A stretch of 64,000 bases of DNA from Thalassotalea profundi (GTDB lineage: Bacteria; Pseudomonadota; Gammaproteobacteria; Enterobacterales; Alteromonadaceae): positions 124,377-188,376 of the forward strand of contig NZ_BNAH01000002.1 in assembly GCF_014653195.1 (NCBI RefSeq), written 5' to 3'. Below are positions 1 through 10,572 of the stretch, piece by piece (position 1 is the first letter of the stretch; each line of letters opens with the position of its first letter). The notes under the pieces were generated by a model. It was given only the letters and a program-made list of their open reading frames with translations, was not told where the DNA came from and did no database searches. Made by a program: the position numbers and the translations under genes.

Positions 1-883
1 GCTCTCCATCAAAGGTGACAATTGACTTTACTGTACTTTCTTTACCTGATGGTAAAGCAACAATTTCATCCCCCACACGAATATGACCCGAACCTACGGT
101 ACCAGCAAACCCCCTAAAGTTAAGGTTAGGGCGATTAACATATTGAACCTGCAAACGAAATTCAGAATTAATTTCTTTTGCTTCAATATTAACCGTATTC
201 AATAATTTCATTAACGTTGCACCTGGATACCAATCCATATTGGTACTTTCTTCAACAACATTATCACCATTAAGAGCAGAAATTGGCACAAAGCGTACAT
301 CTTCAAAAGCAAGATCATCTGCAAATGTACGGTAATCTTTTTTAATTTCTTGATAGCGGTCTTGGCTATAATCAACTAAATCCATTTTATTGACGGCAAT
401 TAACACATGTTTAATACCTAATAGTGAACAAATAAAAGAATGTCGACGAGTTTGAACTTGCACGCCATAACGTGCATCAATCAATATAATGGCTAAGTCA
501 CAAGTAGACGCCCCTGTAGCCATATTACGGGTATATTGCTCATGTCCTGGGGTGTCAGCAATAATAAACTTACGTTTATCGGTGGAAAAATATCGGTAAG
601 CAACATCAATAGTAATACCTTGTTCGCGTTCAGACTGTAAACCATCAACTAATAGTGCGAGATCAATTGCTTCGCCCGTAGTACCTGACTTTTTACTGTC
701 TTTTTCTATGGCCGCTAATTGATCTTCAAAAATCATTTTTGAATCATGCAATAAGCGACCAATTAGTGTACTTTTCCCATCATCAACGCTACCACAAGTT
801 AAAAACCTAACTAGTTCTTTGTTCTCATGTTGTTTTAAATATGCTTGAATATCATCTGCAATTAAGTCTGATTGGTGACTCAT
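1..883 (-). CDS. cysN: Sulfate adenylyltransferase subunit 1, GTPase (CysN), C-terminus off window
   Basis: This is the GTPase subunit of ATP sulfurylase, which with CysD makes adenosine 5'-phosphosulfate from sulfate and ATP. The frame is open from the window edge to an ATG at 881-883 and encodes about 294 residues. The translation-factor GTPase motifs are visible: G1 GSVDDGKST near residue 31, G3 DTPGHEQYT near residue 110 and G4 NKMD near residue 165. A beta-barrel domain begins near residue 245 ([16 protein letters not shown]). A clear Shine-Dalgarno AAAGGA precedes the ATG. It lies downstream of cysD in the same direction, separated by about 100 bases. The C-terminal part, and any fused or adjacent cysC, lies outside the window. 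Confidence 0.95.
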   Translation of the reverse strand, partial: MSHQSDLIADDIQAYLKQHENKELVRFLTCGSVDDGKSTLIGRLLHDSKMIFEDQLAAIEKDSKKSGTTGEAIDLALLVDGLQSEREQGITIDVAYRYFSTDKRKFIIADTPGHEQYTRNMATGASTCDLAIILIDARYGVQVQTRRHSFICSLLGIKHVLIAVNKMDLVDYSQDRYQEIKKDYRTFADDLAFEDVRFVPISALNGDNVVEESTNMDWYPGATLMKLLNTVNIEAKEINSEFRLQVQYVNRPNLNFRGFAGTVGSGHIRVGDEIVALPSGKESTVKSIVTFDGE

Positions 884-983
884 TTTATTTCCTTTAGAAC
901 TTATAACCTATGTTCAATCTGATTTAGGCCAATTAAAATATTCAGTGCCCAAATACCTTGTTATTTAATACATTAGAATAAAA

Positions 984-1883
984 CTAGAAGTAACCTTCCA
1001 TTTTTTTCTTCTCCATTGAGCCTGCTGAGTCATGATCAATGACACGCCCTTGTCGTTCAGAGGTTCTGGTTAATAACATTTCTTGAATAATATCAGGTAA
1101 TGTTGCGGCTTCAGATTCAACCGCACCGGTTAATGGGTAACACCCTAGCGTTCGAAAGCGTACATTTTTCATTTGTACTTCTTCACCTTCAGATAATGGC
1201 ATTCTGTCATCATCAACCATAATCAAAGTCCCATCACGCTCAACAACAGGACGTTTTGCAGATAAATACAGCGGCACAATTGGAATACTTTCTAGGTAAA
1301 TATATTGCCAAATATCAAGCTCCGTCCAGTTAGACAAGGGAAAAACTCGAATGCTTTCACCTTTGTTCACTTTACCGTTATACACATTCCATAGCTCTGG
1401 ACGCTGACTTTTAGGATCCCAACGATGATTTTTATCACGAAACGAATAAACACGTTCTTTAGCTCTCGATTTTTCTTCGTCGCGACGTGCACCACCAAAA
1501 GCAGCATCAAACCCATATTGATCTAATGCTTGTTTCAAGCCTTGTGTTTTCATAATATCGGTGTGTTTAGCGCTACCATGAACAAATGGATTAATATCCA
1601 TTGCTAACCCTTCCGGGTTTTTATGCACTAATAATTCAAATCCATAGTCTTTGGCCATTTGATCACGAAAAGCGATCATTTCTTTAAATTTCCAAGTAGT
1701 ATCTACATGTAATAAAGGAAAAGGAATTTTTCCCGGCGCAAAAGCCTTTCGCGCTAAATGTAATAACACCGCAGAGTCTTTACCTACAGAATAAAGCATT
1801 ACTGGTTTATCAAATTCAGCCGCAACTTCTCGAATAATATGAATAGATTCAGCTTCTAATTTTTGTAAATGAGTTAGGTTCAT
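984..1883 (-). CDS. cysD: Sulfate adenylyltransferase subunit 2 (CysD)
   Basis: This is the catalytic adenylyltransferase subunit of the CysDN ATP sulfurylase, acting in the cytoplasm at the first step of assimilatory sulfate reduction. The 299-residue length is close to the usual size of about 302. The PP-loop nucleotide-binding motif SVGKDS is at residues 32-37. The family-typical segments [16 protein letters not shown] and [16 protein letters not shown] follow, and the conserved C-terminus ends in EGYF. The start is an ATG with only a weak upstream ribosome site. It is the first gene of a cysDN pair transcribed off the left window edge. Confidence 0.97.
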   Translation of the reverse strand: MNLTHLQKLEAESIHIIREVAAEFDKPVMLYSVGKDSAVLLHLARKAFAPGKIPFPLLHVDTTWKFKEMIAFRDQMAKDYGFELLVHKNPEGLAMDINPFVHGSAKHTDIMKTQGLKQALDQYGFDAAFGGARRDEEKSRAKERVYSFRDKNHRWDPKSQRPELWNVYNGKVNKGESIRVFPLSNWTELDIWQYIYLESIPIVPLYLSAKRPVVERDGTLIMVDDDRMPLSEGEEVQMKNVRFRTLGCYPLTGAVESEAATLPDIIQEMLLTRTSERQGRVIDHDSAGSMEKKKMEGYF

Positions 1884-2019
1884 ATCTTTACTACCAGCAT
1901 GGTTAGCATAAGTGATAATTAATGAGGCTATTCTGACACAAAGGTATATGCCTTTCCATATAAGAAAAAGCTTTAATATATCAATATTGAATAAGGAGGT
2001 GAGTTATAGGACGTTATAT

Positions 2020-3648
2020 TTATTTAGCTACATTTGCGTACTTAAAACGGCTAATTAATGCTGAGGTTGAAGCAGATAAAGACGGGTCTTCCCCACCATC
2101 GATAACCGATAATATTTGTTGTCCCAGCTGTTTACCTAATTCAACGCCCCATTGATCAAAAGAGTTGATTTTCCATAAGAAACCCTGCGCTGCAATTTTA
2201 TGTTCATAAAGCGCAAGTAACGCACCAAAACTATGAGGGGATACTTCATCAAGCATTAACATATTACTTGGCGTATTACCTTTCATGACTTTATGGGGGG
2301 CCAATTTTTTAATTTCTTCTGAATTGAAACCTTGTTCGAGTAACTCTTGTTGTGCCTGAATTAAAATTTTTCCTTGCATTAATGCTTCACTTTGAGCAAA
2401 GCAGTTAGCAACAAGCACTTTATGATGTTCCTCTAACTCACTTGCTCCCTTTAAGGCCACAATAAAGTCGGTCGGAATAATTTCGTCGCTTTGATGCATT
2501 AATTGCATAAAAGCATGTTGGCTATTGGTGCCTTCCTGACCAAAAACAATAGGGGCAGTAGTACATGTTAATTTCTCGCCTTTTTTATTAACAGACTTAC
2601 CATTACTTTCCATGTCAGTTTGTTGCAGATAACCAGGTAAAGCTCTAAGACTATGATCATAAGGTAAAATGGCCAAGCTACTATGGGCTAATACATTTCG
2701 GTTCCATATTCCAATCAATGCCATAATTACCGGCATATTATCTTCAAATGCACTATGACTAAAATGCTGATCCATCTCATAAGCACCCTGCTTTAATTGA
2801 GCAAACGCTTGATTACCTATCGCTAAAGCTAACGGCAATCCAACCGCTGACCATAATGAAAATCTACCACCGACCCAATCCCACATAGGGAAAATATGGT
2901 CAACTAACAAACCAAAGTCTGTAGCTTTTGCAATATTAGTGCTAATAGCAAACCATTGTGTAGAAATAACATTGCGTGAATACTGAGTATCGCTCTTAGT
3001 TAGCATCCATTGCTTAACAGCTTTCGCATTAAGTAATGTTTCCTGAGTAGTAAACGTTTTAGAGATAACGATTACAAGTGTTGTGCTGACATCAAGGTTT
3101 GCAAGTTTTTCCTGAACTGCTCCACCATCTACATTTGCAAGTACATGGACTGATAGCGTATTGCTACAAAATGGCCTTAATGCCGTTAGCGCGACTTTTA
3201 CACCATAAAAAGAGCCACCAATACCAATAACAAGTACATCAGTATATTGTTTTCCTGACGCAGAAATGAGTTTTCCTGAGCGCACCTCGTCAACAATTTT
3301 TTCAACTCGACGTTCCGTTTCAATGACCTCTTCAGCTACATCCTTTAGAATGGTTTTCTTAACGGCATTAGGCGCGCGTAATACTGAATGAAGTACCGCT
3401 CGGTTTTCTGTTGAATTTATTTTCTCACCAGAAAACATCTGTTGAATATCATCTGCAAGTCCTTGCTCTTTTGCCCAAGCGATTAATAAAGAAAGTTCAT
3501 GCTCTGTGATATTTTGTTTGGAGTAATCGAGAAATAAGCCTGCTGCAGTTAATGACATAGCTGCAGCACGATTATTAAGTGAAAATAACGAAGATATTGA
3601 ACGGGTACTAACCTTCCCTTTCATTTGACAAAAGTCAGACAATTCCAT
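2020..3648 (-). CDS. pgi: Glucose-6-phosphate isomerase
   Basis: This enzyme interconverts glucose 6-phosphate and fructose 6-phosphate, linking glycolysis to sugar-nucleotide synthesis. At 542 residues it matches the bacterial Pgi family (about 549). The substrate-binding IGIGGSFYG loop is near residue 142. The first family signature, DWVGGRFSLWSAVGLPLA, is near residue 255. The second, INSFDQWGVELGK, is near residue 493 and carries the catalytic lysine region. It follows galU at a 55-base gap on the same strand, so it is probably the distal gene of a tviB-tviC-galU-pgi sugar-nucleotide group. The 3' region just after the stop contains a sequence identical to the 16S rRNA 3' tail (see findings). 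Confidence 0.97.
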   Translation of the reverse strand: MELSDFCQMKGKVSTRSISSLFSLNNRAAAMSLTAAGLFLDYSKQNITEHELSLLIAWAKEQGLADDIQQMFSGEKINSTENRAVLHSVLRAPNAVKKTILKDVAEEVIETERRVEKIVDEVRSGKLISASGKQYTDVLVIGIGGSFYGVKVALTALRPFCSNTLSVHVLANVDGGAVQEKLANLDVSTTLVIVISKTFTTQETLLNAKAVKQWMLTKSDTQYSRNVISTQWFAISTNIAKATDFGLLVDHIFPMWDWVGGRFSLWSAVGLPLALAIGNQAFAQLKQGAYEMDQHFSHSAFEDNMPVIMALIGIWNRNVLAHSSLAILPYDHSLRALPGYLQQTDMESNGKSVNKKGEKLTCTTAPIVFGQEGTNSQHAFMQLMHQSDEIIPTDFIVALKGASELEEHHKVLVANCFAQSEALMQGKILIQAQQELLEQGFNSEEIKKLAPHKVMKGNTPSNMLMLDEVSPHSFGALLALYEHKIAAQGFLWKINSFDQWGVELGKQLGQQILSVIDGGEDPSLSASTSALISRFKYANVAK

Positions 3649-3703
3649 TTAAAGTACCCTACCTACTTTGATGCTAAAACTAAACAGATAACTTCAATCA
3701 TAA

Positions 3704-4603
3704 CTAGTTATTAATTAACGTTTTCAAGTAATCCTTAAACTCGTCACCTAACTCTTTATGGCGTAAAGCATATTCAATATTAGCTTTCATATATCCCATT
3801 TTTGAACCGCAATCATGTGATTTACCTGTCATATGAAATGCCTCTACCGGCTCTACTTTCATTAAGCTCGCAATAGCATCAGTTAACTGAATTTCATCAC
3901 CAGCCCCTGGCGGCGTGTATTCTAATAAATCCCAAATGGGTGCAGAAAGCACATAACGACCAACAACGGCTAGATTTGACGGCGCTTCATCAACTGCTGG
4001 CTTTTCTACAACTTGGGTCATAACTTTAGACTCACCTGCAACTAACGTCTCGCCATTACAATCAGCAACACCATAACTACTCACTAACGCCTCTGGTACA
4101 GGTTCTACTAATATTTGACTATGGCCGGTTTCTTCGAATCGTTTTAACATTGCCGCTAAATTTTCAGTTTTTAAATTGGCACTTGCATCATCCAAAATAA
4201 CATCTGGCAACACCACTACAAAGGGTTGGTCACCAATTAATGGGCGTGCTTTTAGCACCGCATGACCTAAGCCCTTAGCTTCGCCTTGTCGAACATGCAT
4301 TATAGTAACGTCTTTCGGACAAATAGCTTGAATTTCATCAAGTAATTGACGTTTAACACGCTTTTCCAAAGTTGTTTCTAATTCAAATGACTTATCAAAA
4401 TGGTTTTCAATGGCATTTTTTGATGAATGAGTAACTAAAACAATATCTTTAATACCAGCGTCCACACATTCATTAACGATATATTGGATCAATGGTTTAT
4501 CTACAATCGGTAGCATTTCTTTTGGAATAGCCTTAGTTGCAGGTAACATTCTCGTACCTAAACCAGCAACAGGAATAACCGCTTTTTTAATATTTATACT
4601 CAT
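3704..4603 (-). CDS. galU: UTP-glucose-1-phosphate uridylyltransferase (GalU)
   Basis: This enzyme makes UDP-glucose from UTP and glucose 1-phosphate. UDP-glucose is the precursor for Ugd (11880-13046) and for surface glycans. The 299-residue protein begins with the nucleotidyltransferase signature [27 protein letters not shown], including the GxGTRxLPxTK loop at residues 14-24. It carries the later EKP ([11 protein letters not shown]) and DCGSKMGYM segments typical of GalU. The start is ATG. It sits between the epimerase gene (107 bases upstream) and pgi (55 bases downstream), all on the minus strand. Confidence 0.96.
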   Translation of the reverse strand: MSINIKKAVIPVAGLGTRMLPATKAIPKEMLPIVDKPLIQYIVNECVDAGIKDIVLVTHSSKNAIENHFDKSFELETTLEKRVKRQLLDEIQAICPKDVTIMHVRQGEAKGLGHAVLKARPLIGDQPFVVVLPDVILDDASANLKTENLAAMLKRFEETGHSQILVEPVPEALVSSYGVADCNGETLVAGESKVMTQVVEKPAVDEAPSNLAVVGRYVLSAPIWDLLEYTPPGAGDEIQLTDAIASLMKVEPVEAFHMTGKSHDCGSKMGYMKANIEYALRHKELGDEFKDYLKTLINN

Positions 4604-4710
4604 TTATGTTTCTCTTTTTAATCCATTTTCAATTGATAACATACAATAAAATACTCGTTAACACAGGTGAATTAAGCTCACTTGTATAATTAAAATCTAA
4701 TAATGAGTAC

Positions 4711-5730
4711 TTATAAATGGCTTACATACCATTTCATTGCCTTAGTAATACCTTGTTGAATGCGGTATTCAGGTTCATAACCTAAGAGTGTGTTTGCTTT
4801 AGAAATATCCGCTTGAGAGTGACGAACATCACCGGCTCTAAAATCACGATAAACGGGAGGTTTATCAACAATAACGCCATTTTCTGCCAAAGCAACTTTT
4901 AAACTATCAAATAATATATTTAAAGTGGTTCTATCACCAACGGCAACATTATATACCTGATTTTTACCCTTATCGTTTGCCATAGCCGCTAAAATATTAG
5001 CTTGCACAGCATTTTCAATAAAACAAAAATCTCTAGAGGTTTCACCATCGCCATTAACGAATACATCTTCTTGGTTGTACATAGAAGCTGTCCACTTAGG
5101 AATAACCGCAGCATAAGCGCCTTCTGGGTCTTGACGTTTACCAAAAACGTTAAAATAACGAAGGCCAATACAATCTAAATCATACGTTCGCTTAAACACA
5201 CTTGCGTATAACTCATTAACATATTTCGTGACGGCATAAGGTGATAATGGGTTGCCAATATTATCTTCTAACTTAGGTAAAGCAGGATGATCACCATAAG
5301 TAGAGCTTGATGCAGCATAAACAAAGGTTTTAACGTTTGCTTCTTTCGCCGCGACTAGCATATTTAAAAAGCCAGTAATATTAGAAGCATTTGTAGTTAT
5401 TGGATCAGCGATAGAACGTGGTACAGAACCCAAAGCAGCTTGGTGAAGAATATAATCAACACCCTGAGTCGCTTGCTGGCAATCCTCTAATTGACAAATA
5501 TCACCCTTAATAAATTTAAAATTCAGCCATTGCTCACTCGAAACGGTTTCTTGAACTTCGTCTAAATTCTTTTGATATCCGGTGGAGAAGTTATCTAATC
5601 CAACAACACGTTGATTAAGTAATAGCAAAGCTTCTAATAAATTAGAACCAATAAAACCGGCGCAACCTGTCACTAGCCAGGTATATTGCGTGTTTTTTAA
5701 TTGCGCTTGAATTTGATGATAATGACTCAT
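4711..5730 (-). CDS. tviC: UDP-N-acetylglucosamine 4-epimerase, TviC/WbpP type
   Basis: This is an extended short-chain dehydrogenase/reductase of 339 residues. The Rossmann NAD motif TGCAGFIG is at residues 21-28, the catalytic serine stretch SSSTYG is at 141-146, and Y165xxxK169 completes the catalytic set. The N-terminus up to [15 protein letters not shown] closely resembles WbpP and TviC, which convert UDP-GlcNAc to UDP-GalNAc (or the uronic acids) for capsule or O-antigen. A TviB-type dehydrogenase lies immediately upstream, the same pairing seen in Vi antigen synthesis. Substrate is inferred from family resemblance; plain UDP-glucose 4-epimerase activity is the main alternative. Confidence 0.85.
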   Translation of the reverse strand: MSHYHQIQAQLKNTQYTWLVTGCAGFIGSNLLEALLLLNQRVVGLDNFSTGYQKNLDEVQETVSSEQWLNFKFIKGDICQLEDCQQATQGVDYILHQAALGSVPRSIADPITTNASNITGFLNMLVAAKEANVKTFVYAASSSTYGDHPALPKLEDNIGNPLSPYAVTKYVNELYASVFKRTYDLDCIGLRYFNVFGKRQDPEGAYAAVIPKWTASMYNQEDVFVNGDGETSRDFCFIENAVQANILAAMANDKGKNQVYNVAVGDRTTLNILFDSLKVALAENGVIVDKPPVYRDFRAGDVRHSQADISKANTLLGYEPEYRIQQGITKAMKWYVSHL

Positions 5731-5795
5731 ACAACGTCCATTTAAAGATTATTGATAATTAACGAATAGTTTAACATTGAGAATTTAGCCGACAC

Positions 5796-5823
5796 AATGC
5801 CAATAAGTGCTCTTATTGGCATT
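5796..5823. repeat. Perfect 12-bp inverted repeat between tviB and tviC
   Basis: AATGCCAATAAG (5796-5807) pairs exactly with CTTATTGGCATT (5812-5823) around a 4-nt loop. It lies in the 106-base gap between the tviB stop and the tviC start. There is no T-run on either strand, so it is not a standard intrinsic terminator. An mRNA-processing or stability hairpin within the operon is more likely. Confidence 0.6.
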
Positions 5824-5836
5824 AATCTATTTGTGG

Positions 5837-7117
5837 TTATAAACGAATATCAGCTAATTGAGGGTCTAGCATGTATTTTAAATCATAAATAACATGCTCA
5901 GGTTTTAAGTAACCTTTAATATCGTCAGCTGTTAACACCTTAAATTGATGATGGGCCACGGCAAAAATTACGGCATCGTATTTATTGCTATCAGGCTGTT
6001 TGATAAGATCAACGTCATATTCATGTTTTGCTTCTTCTGGGTTAACCCAAGGGTCGTAAACATCAACATTAATATAGTATTCAGCTAATTCAGATAGGAT
6101 ATCTACCACCTTTGTATTACGTACATCAGGGCAGTTTTCTTTAAAGGTTAAGCCCATTACGAGTACATTAGCGCCATTAATTTGAATTTTACGCTTAATC
6201 ATTTGTTTGGTTAATTGGGCTACAACATACGCCCCCATACCATCATTAATGCGTCGACCTGCTAGTATTACTTCAGGGTTATACCCTATAGACTGTGCTT
6301 TATGTGTTAAATAATAAGGATCAACACCAATACAGTGTCCGCCTACAAGCCCTGGACGAAATGGTAAGAAATTCCATTTGGTTCCTGCAGCTTTTAAGAC
6401 TTCTTCTGTATCAATACCTAGCTTGTTAAAAATAACCGCTAATTCATTGATTAGTGCAATGTTTAAATCGCGTTGTGTGTTTTCAATCACTTTAGCCGCT
6501 TCTGCCACTTTAATTGATGAAGCCAAATAAGTGCCGGCAGTAATAATAGAAGCATATAAACTATTCACAAAGTCAGCAATTTCAGGTGTTGACCCTGAAG
6601 TCACTTTTAGTATGTTAGTTACGCGATGTTCTTTATCGCCTGGATTAATTCGCTCAGGGCTATAACCCGCAAAAAAATCAGTGTTAAAAGTTAACCCTGA
6701 GACTTTTTCAATTTCCGGTAGGCATTCGTCTTCTGTTGCTCCTGGGAAAACGGTTGATTCATAAATAACAATATCACCTTTACTAATCACACTGCCTAAC
6801 ATTTGGCTGGCTTTAATTAATGGCGTTAAGTCAGGCTGTTTGTGTTGATCAATAGGTGTGGGTACGGTAACGATATAAACATTACATTCTTTTAAATCAT
6901 CTACATTCGCTGAATAATTAATAAATGGTGACTCCGCCATTTCTTCTTTAGAGACTTCTAAAGTAAAATCATTTCCCTGATTAAGCTCTTCAACACGTTG
7001 CTTGTTTATATCAAATCCTAGTGTTGGATATTTTTTACCAAATTCAACCGCTAGCGGTAATCCAACATATCCTAAACCGATAATGGCCACTTTAGTATTT
7101 TCTAATGTATGAAACAT
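5837..7117 (-). CDS. tviB: UDP-N-acetyl-D-hexosamine 6-dehydrogenase, TviB/WbpO type
   Basis: This NAD-dependent nucleotide-sugar dehydrogenase oxidises UDP-GlcNAc or UDP-GalNAc to the uronic acid in two steps. The N-terminal Rossmann motif [18 protein letters not shown] is followed by the central dimerisation helix and the catalytic cysteine in [12 protein letters not shown] (about residue 262). The UDP-binding C-terminal domain has [16 protein letters not shown]. Two starts are possible: a GTG at 7126 and the ATG at 7117. I chose the ATG because family members begin at that point, though an AGGA at 7131-7134 sits closer to the GTG. It leads the tviB-tviC-galU-pgi group. The substrate is inferred from similarity to TviB/WbpO. 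Confidence 0.9.
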   Translation of the reverse strand: MFHTLENTKVAIIGLGYVGLPLAVEFGKKYPTLGFDINKQRVEELNQGNDFTLEVSKEEMAESPFINYSANVDDLKECNVYIVTVPTPIDQHKQPDLTPLIKASQMLGSVISKGDIVIYESTVFPGATEDECLPEIEKVSGLTFNTDFFAGYSPERINPGDKEHRVTNILKVTSGSTPEIADFVNSLYASIITAGTYLASSIKVAEAAKVIENTQRDLNIALINELAVIFNKLGIDTEEVLKAAGTKWNFLPFRPGLVGGHCIGVDPYYLTHKAQSIGYNPEVILAGRRINDGMGAYVVAQLTKQMIKRKIQINGANVLVMGLTFKENCPDVRNTKVVDILSELAEYYINVDVYDPWVNPEEAKHEYDVDLIKQPDSNKYDAVIFAVAHHQFKVLTADDIKGYLKPEHVIYDLKYMLDPQLADIRL

Positions 7118-7477
7118 AGCTCGCACTTAATCCTTTATTTTTTAACATATAAACTTTCAATAACTAATATTACTATTATTTAACAATTGAACACTAGGAA
7201 TAATTAGTTTAACTGAACACAAAATAGATTATACATTATCCAATTAGCCTTATTTTCAACTAAAAATTAATGTGATTATTGTAAATAAAACTTTCATAGA
7301 GCCTTTCATATGAATACGCTAATTACTTGCACTTCTCTTTTATCCTCGGTATAACAAGCGCAGATTTTATTTTATCAACGTCATTTTTAACTATTTTTAG
7401 ACAAATTGTTCAATTTAAAATCAATATATAAATAAAATAATTATAAATATAATGACGCAATCTGAAGGATATCGTTT
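7118..7477. other. Divergent intergenic region, tviB / peptide transporter
   Basis: About 360 very AT-rich bases separate the divergent tviB and POT transporter genes, so promoters for both must lie here. I see several AT-rich -10-like hexamers, none with a convincing -35 partner, and no open reading frame, repeat or RNA gene. An AAGGA ribosome site lies just before the ATG at 7478. Confidence 0.5.
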
Positions 7478-9007
7478 ATGACAACACAAACCGAAAAAAC
7501 ATTTTTTGGTCAACCATTAGGCCTACAAACCCTGTTTTTTACCGAAATGTGGGAACGTATGAGTTACTACGGCATGAGAATGCTATTAGTATTATTCATG
7601 ACAGCAACATTACAAGAAGGTGGTTTAGCACTAACCGTTGCTTCTGCTACTGCCATTTATGGTTTATACACAGGTTGTGTATATTTTATGGGGTTACCTG
7701 GCGGTTGGATATCTGACCGATTATTAGGGGGGCAACGAGCCGTATGGTATGGCGGTATTATTATTATGATAGGCCATATTATTTTAGCCATTCCTAATGA
7801 TAAAACTTTTTTTATTGGCATGATTTTCGTTGTATTAGGGACTGGATTATTAAAACCGAATATCAGTGCGCTTGTTGGACAACTATATAGTGATAAAGAT
7901 GTTCGCCGTGATAGTGGTTACGCTATTTATTATATGGGTATTAATATTGGCTCTGTAATTGGTAACGGTGTTTGTGGTTACTTAATGGAGTATCAAGGAT
8001 GGCATTGGGCTTTTGGTGCTGCAGCTGTTGGTATGGCTATTGGTTTAATTCAATATAGAAGAACTATCGGTAACTTAAACTCAATCGGCGCTAAACCTGA
8101 GTCACCATTAACACCAAAAGGTGAAAAAATTAGCTGGATGGTTATTGGGGGTATTTTAAGTCTTATTGCTCTAATAGCTTTTATGGCACTGTCAGGCAAT
8201 TTAGAAATCAACCCTGTTTCAGTTGCTGAAAATGTAGCCATCAGTTTCACCGCTATATTTGTATTATATTACGTAGCTATATTCTGGTTAGGTAACTTAA
8301 CTCCTAATGAAAAAAGACGCTTAGGGGCTCTATTACTTGTTTGTATAGCTTCAGCCTGTTTTTGGTCTGGATTTGAACAAGCCGGCTCTTCTTTAAATTT
8401 ATTCACTCGTGACTATACAGACCGTTTAGTAGGAAGTTTTGAAATACCAACAGGCTGGTTCCAATCATTAAACTCAATATTCATCGTTGCACTTTCTCCT
8501 TTCTTTGCAGCAATTTGGATTAACTTTGGTAAACGCTTTGTAAGCCCTGCATACGGCATAAAATGTGCTGTTGGTTTAATCATAATGGCGAGTGGTTTTA
8601 TCGTAATGTTTTTCGCAGCACAATATGCAGCATCAGGTTTGAAAGTTGCACCTTACTGGTTAGTTGCTACTTACTTTTTACATACCGTTGGTGAACTATG
8701 TTTAAGCCCTGTTGCATTAAGTGCGATAAGTAAACTTTCTCCTCGCCGTTTTGCCGGTCAAATGATGGGAATATTCGTATTAACATACTCTATCGGTAAT
8801 ATTATCTCTGGCTTGTTAGCGGGTAACTTTGACCCTAATGCTATAGAGCAATTACCATCAATGTACTTACAAATTAGTTTATTCAGTATTGGTATTGGTA
8901 TTATGATTTTATTATTCAGCTTTAAAACCCGCATCTGGGAAAGCTTACAAGATGACAAAACTGATAAGCACATAAAACCAGAAGATGTAGTACCTAGTAT
9001 CCAGTAA
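7478..9007 (+). CDS. POT-family proton-dependent oligopeptide transporter
   Basis: This inner-membrane peptide/H+ symporter belongs to the major facilitator superfamily, and its 509 residues fit the Dtp group of about 490-500. Family features include TEMWERMSYYGMRMLL in helix 1 (the ExxERxxYY proton-coupling motif), GGWISDRLLGGQRAV after helix 2 and the PTR2-type segment CFWSGFEQAGSSLNLF. The translation is almost continuous hydrophobic segments, about 14 helices. It is monocistronic: its own upstream region on the left and a strong terminator directly after the stop. The exact Dtp paralogue and the peptide preference cannot be read from sequence. Confidence 0.93.
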   Translation: MTTQTEKTFFGQPLGLQTLFFTEMWERMSYYGMRMLLVLFMTATLQEGGLALTVASATAIYGLYTGCVYFMGLPGGWISDRLLGGQRAVWYGGIIIMIGHIILAIPNDKTFFIGMIFVVLGTGLLKPNISALVGQLYSDKDVRRDSGYAIYYMGINIGSVIGNGVCGYLMEYQGWHWAFGAAAVGMAIGLIQYRRTIGNLNSIGAKPESPLTPKGEKISWMVIGGILSLIALIAFMALSGNLEINPVSVAENVAISFTAIFVLYYVAIFWLGNLTPNEKRRLGALLLVCIASACFWSGFEQAGSSLNLFTRDYTDRLVGSFEIPTGWFQSLNSIFIVALSPFFAAIWINFGKRFVSPAYGIKCAVGLIIMASGFIVMFFAAQYAASGLKVAPYWLVATYFLHTVGELCLSPVALSAISKLSPRRFAGQMMGIFVLTYSIGNIISGLLAGNFDPNAIEQLPSMYLQISLFSIGIGIMILLFSFKTRIWESLQDDKTDKHIKPEDVVPSIQ

Positions 9008-9033
9008 ATAAAAAATACATTAGTATTAAACTT

Positions 9034-9072
9034 AAAGCAGTGAACTATAACTTGTTCACTGCTTTTTTTTTG
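9034..9072 (+). terminator. Strong intrinsic terminator after the POT transporter
   Basis: AAAGCAGTGAAC (9034-9045) pairs perfectly with GTTCACTGCTTT (9054-9065) around an 8-nt loop. The stem runs into a T tract ending near 9072. This is a textbook rho-independent terminator, 26 bases past the stop codon. Confidence 0.93.
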
Positions 9073-9121
9073 GTTAAATTATCATTCCTATTTGAAATTA
9101 TACTAGCGCTTAGGCAAGTCT

Positions 9122-9745
9122 TTGAGTAACTCAACATTAATCTCTCCTAATCAACTTAGAAAAACCATACGCCAACGCAGGCAACAATTAACAGCCCCAG
9201 AACAAGTTAAAGCAAGCCAATTGTTACTAGAGCAACTCGCTCAACGTCTCCTAATAAACAAAGTTAAAAACATTGCTATTTATCTCAGCAATGATGGGGA
9301 ATTAGAAACAGAGTTGGTTATCAAGTGGTGTTGGAAACAAGGTATTACGACTTACTTACCTGTTATTCACCCTTTCAGTAAAGGTCACCTGCTGTTTTTA
9401 CACTATCACCAAGATAGCGTAATGCAAACTAATAAATATGGCATTTTAGAGCCTAAACTAAATATACAGAATATTATACCCGCGCAAAATCTCGACATTA
9501 TATTTACACCTCTGGTGGCTTTTGACACAAAAGGTAATCGCATAGGCATGGGCGGAGGGTTTTATGATAGAACTCTGGCTAAGTGGTATCAAGATTATCG
9601 CACTAATCCTCATGCAACACCTCGACCTATTGGGATTGCTCACGATTGTCAAAAGGTAGAGGATATTCCAACCCAGTCTTGGGATATTCCATTACCCGAA
9701 ATTATCACACCGACTCAGCATTTTACTTTTAGTTTGCATAAGTAA
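9122..9745 (+). CDS. fau: 5-formyltetrahydrofolate cyclo-ligase
   Basis: This enzyme converts 5-formyl-THF to 5,10-methenyl-THF with ATP, recycling the folate storage form. The 207-residue protein has the family core: the basic N-terminal helix RKTIRQRRQQL, the substrate region GELET, and the phosphate-binding signature GNRIGMGGGFYDRTLA near residue 140. The start is a TTG. An in-frame stop at 9104-9106 lies just upstream, and an AGG at 9112-9114 is correctly spaced. In enterobacteria this gene follows the 6S RNA gene ssrS; I see no 6S-like sequence in the short space here. The next gene, rpiA, follows after 79 bases with its own likely promoter. Confidence 0.92.
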   Translation: MSNSTLISPNQLRKTIRQRRQQLTAPEQVKASQLLLEQLAQRLLINKVKNIAIYLSNDGELETELVIKWCWKQGITTYLPVIHPFSKGHLLFLHYHQDSVMQTNKYGILEPKLNIQNIIPAQNLDIIFTPLVAFDTKGNRIGMGGGFYDRTLAKWYQDYRTNPHATPRPIGIAHDCQKVEDIPTQSWDIPLPEIITPTQHFTFSLHK

Positions 9746-9765
9746 CTTTGACATAGACAAATGCA

Positions 9766-9795
9766 ATGACACTGCTGAGCCTAGCTTGCTATACT
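9766..9795 (+). promoter_or_regulatory. Likely sigma-70 promoter of rpiA
   Basis: ATGACA (9766-9771, 5 of 6 to consensus) and TATACT (9790-9795, 5 of 6) are 18 bases apart. A TG dinucleotide just ahead of the -10 gives an extended -10 element (TGCTATACT). The transcript would begin about 25 bases before the rpiA ATG. Confidence 0.5.
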
Positions 9796-9824
9796 GCATC
9801 CATAGATCCTAATGAGATTATCCA

Positions 9825-10481
9825 ATGACACAAGATGAAATGAAGAAATTAGCTGCAATAAAAGCGCTAGAATTTGTAAAAAATGACACTATTGTTGGCG
9901 TGGGCACAGGTTCTACGGTGAATCACTTTATAGACGCCTTAGCCGCTAAAAAAGATGACATTAAAGGTGCAGTTTCCAGCTCCGAAGAATCAAGCAAACG
10001 CCTAAAAGCTATAGGTATTGAAGTATTTGATTTAAATAATGTTGATACTATCGATGTTTATATTGATGGTGCAGACGAGATCAACGAACAAATGCACATG
10101 ATCAAGGGCGGTGGTGCGGCATTAACCAGAGAAAAAATAGTGGCTGCAGTTGCAAAAACGTTTATCTGTATCGCTGATGAAAGCAAGCAAGTTCAAGTAT
10201 TAGGTAACTTTCCTTTACCGGTGGAAGTCATTCCTATGGCACGTAGCTATATTGGCCGCGAATTAGTTAAGTTAGGGGGAGATCCTATGTATCGTCAAGG
10301 TGTAGTTACCGATAATGGTAATGTAATTCTTGATGTATATAACTTAGATATAATTAATCCTAAACAACTTGAAACCGACATTAATGCGTTAGTAGGCGTG
10401 GTCACAAATGGCCTATTTGCACATAGAGGCGCAGACATTTTAATTGTCGGTACGGATAAAGGCGCTAAAATCGTAAAATAA
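9825..10481 (+). CDS. rpiA: Ribose-5-phosphate isomerase A
   Basis: This enzyme interconverts ribose 5-phosphate and ribulose 5-phosphate in the pentose phosphate pathway. The 218-residue length equals that of typical RpiA. The motifs are the phosphate loop [13 protein letters not shown] near residue 25, the catalytic DGADEIN near residue 82, [12 protein letters not shown] near residue 95 and the adenine-like site [18 protein letters not shown] at the C-terminus. It is followed by serA, the common gammaproteobacterial rpiA-serA neighbourhood. Confidence 0.97.
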   Translation: MTQDEMKKLAAIKALEFVKNDTIVGVGTGSTVNHFIDALAAKKDDIKGAVSSSEESSKRLKAIGIEVFDLNNVDTIDVYIDGADEINEQMHMIKGGGAALTREKIVAAVAKTFICIADESKQVQVLGNFPLPVEVIPMARSYIGRELVKLGGDPMYRQGVVTDNGNVILDVYNLDIINPKQLETDINALVGVVTNGLFAHRGADILIVGTDKGAKIVK

Positions 10482-10572
10482 CGCTTTAGAGTTTATGCAC
10501 TATATGCTAATTTACTATAGTAGTTTTAGATATCTAGCCATCTAAAAGAAAATAACTTAGAGAACGTTAATC

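Noticed and set aside
8050..8973. Minus-strand open frames inside the POT transporter gene
   Set aside because: They are antisense shadows of a strongly coding frame, without ribosome sites or family resemblance. The same reasoning removed other short frames antisense to or within long genes throughout the window.
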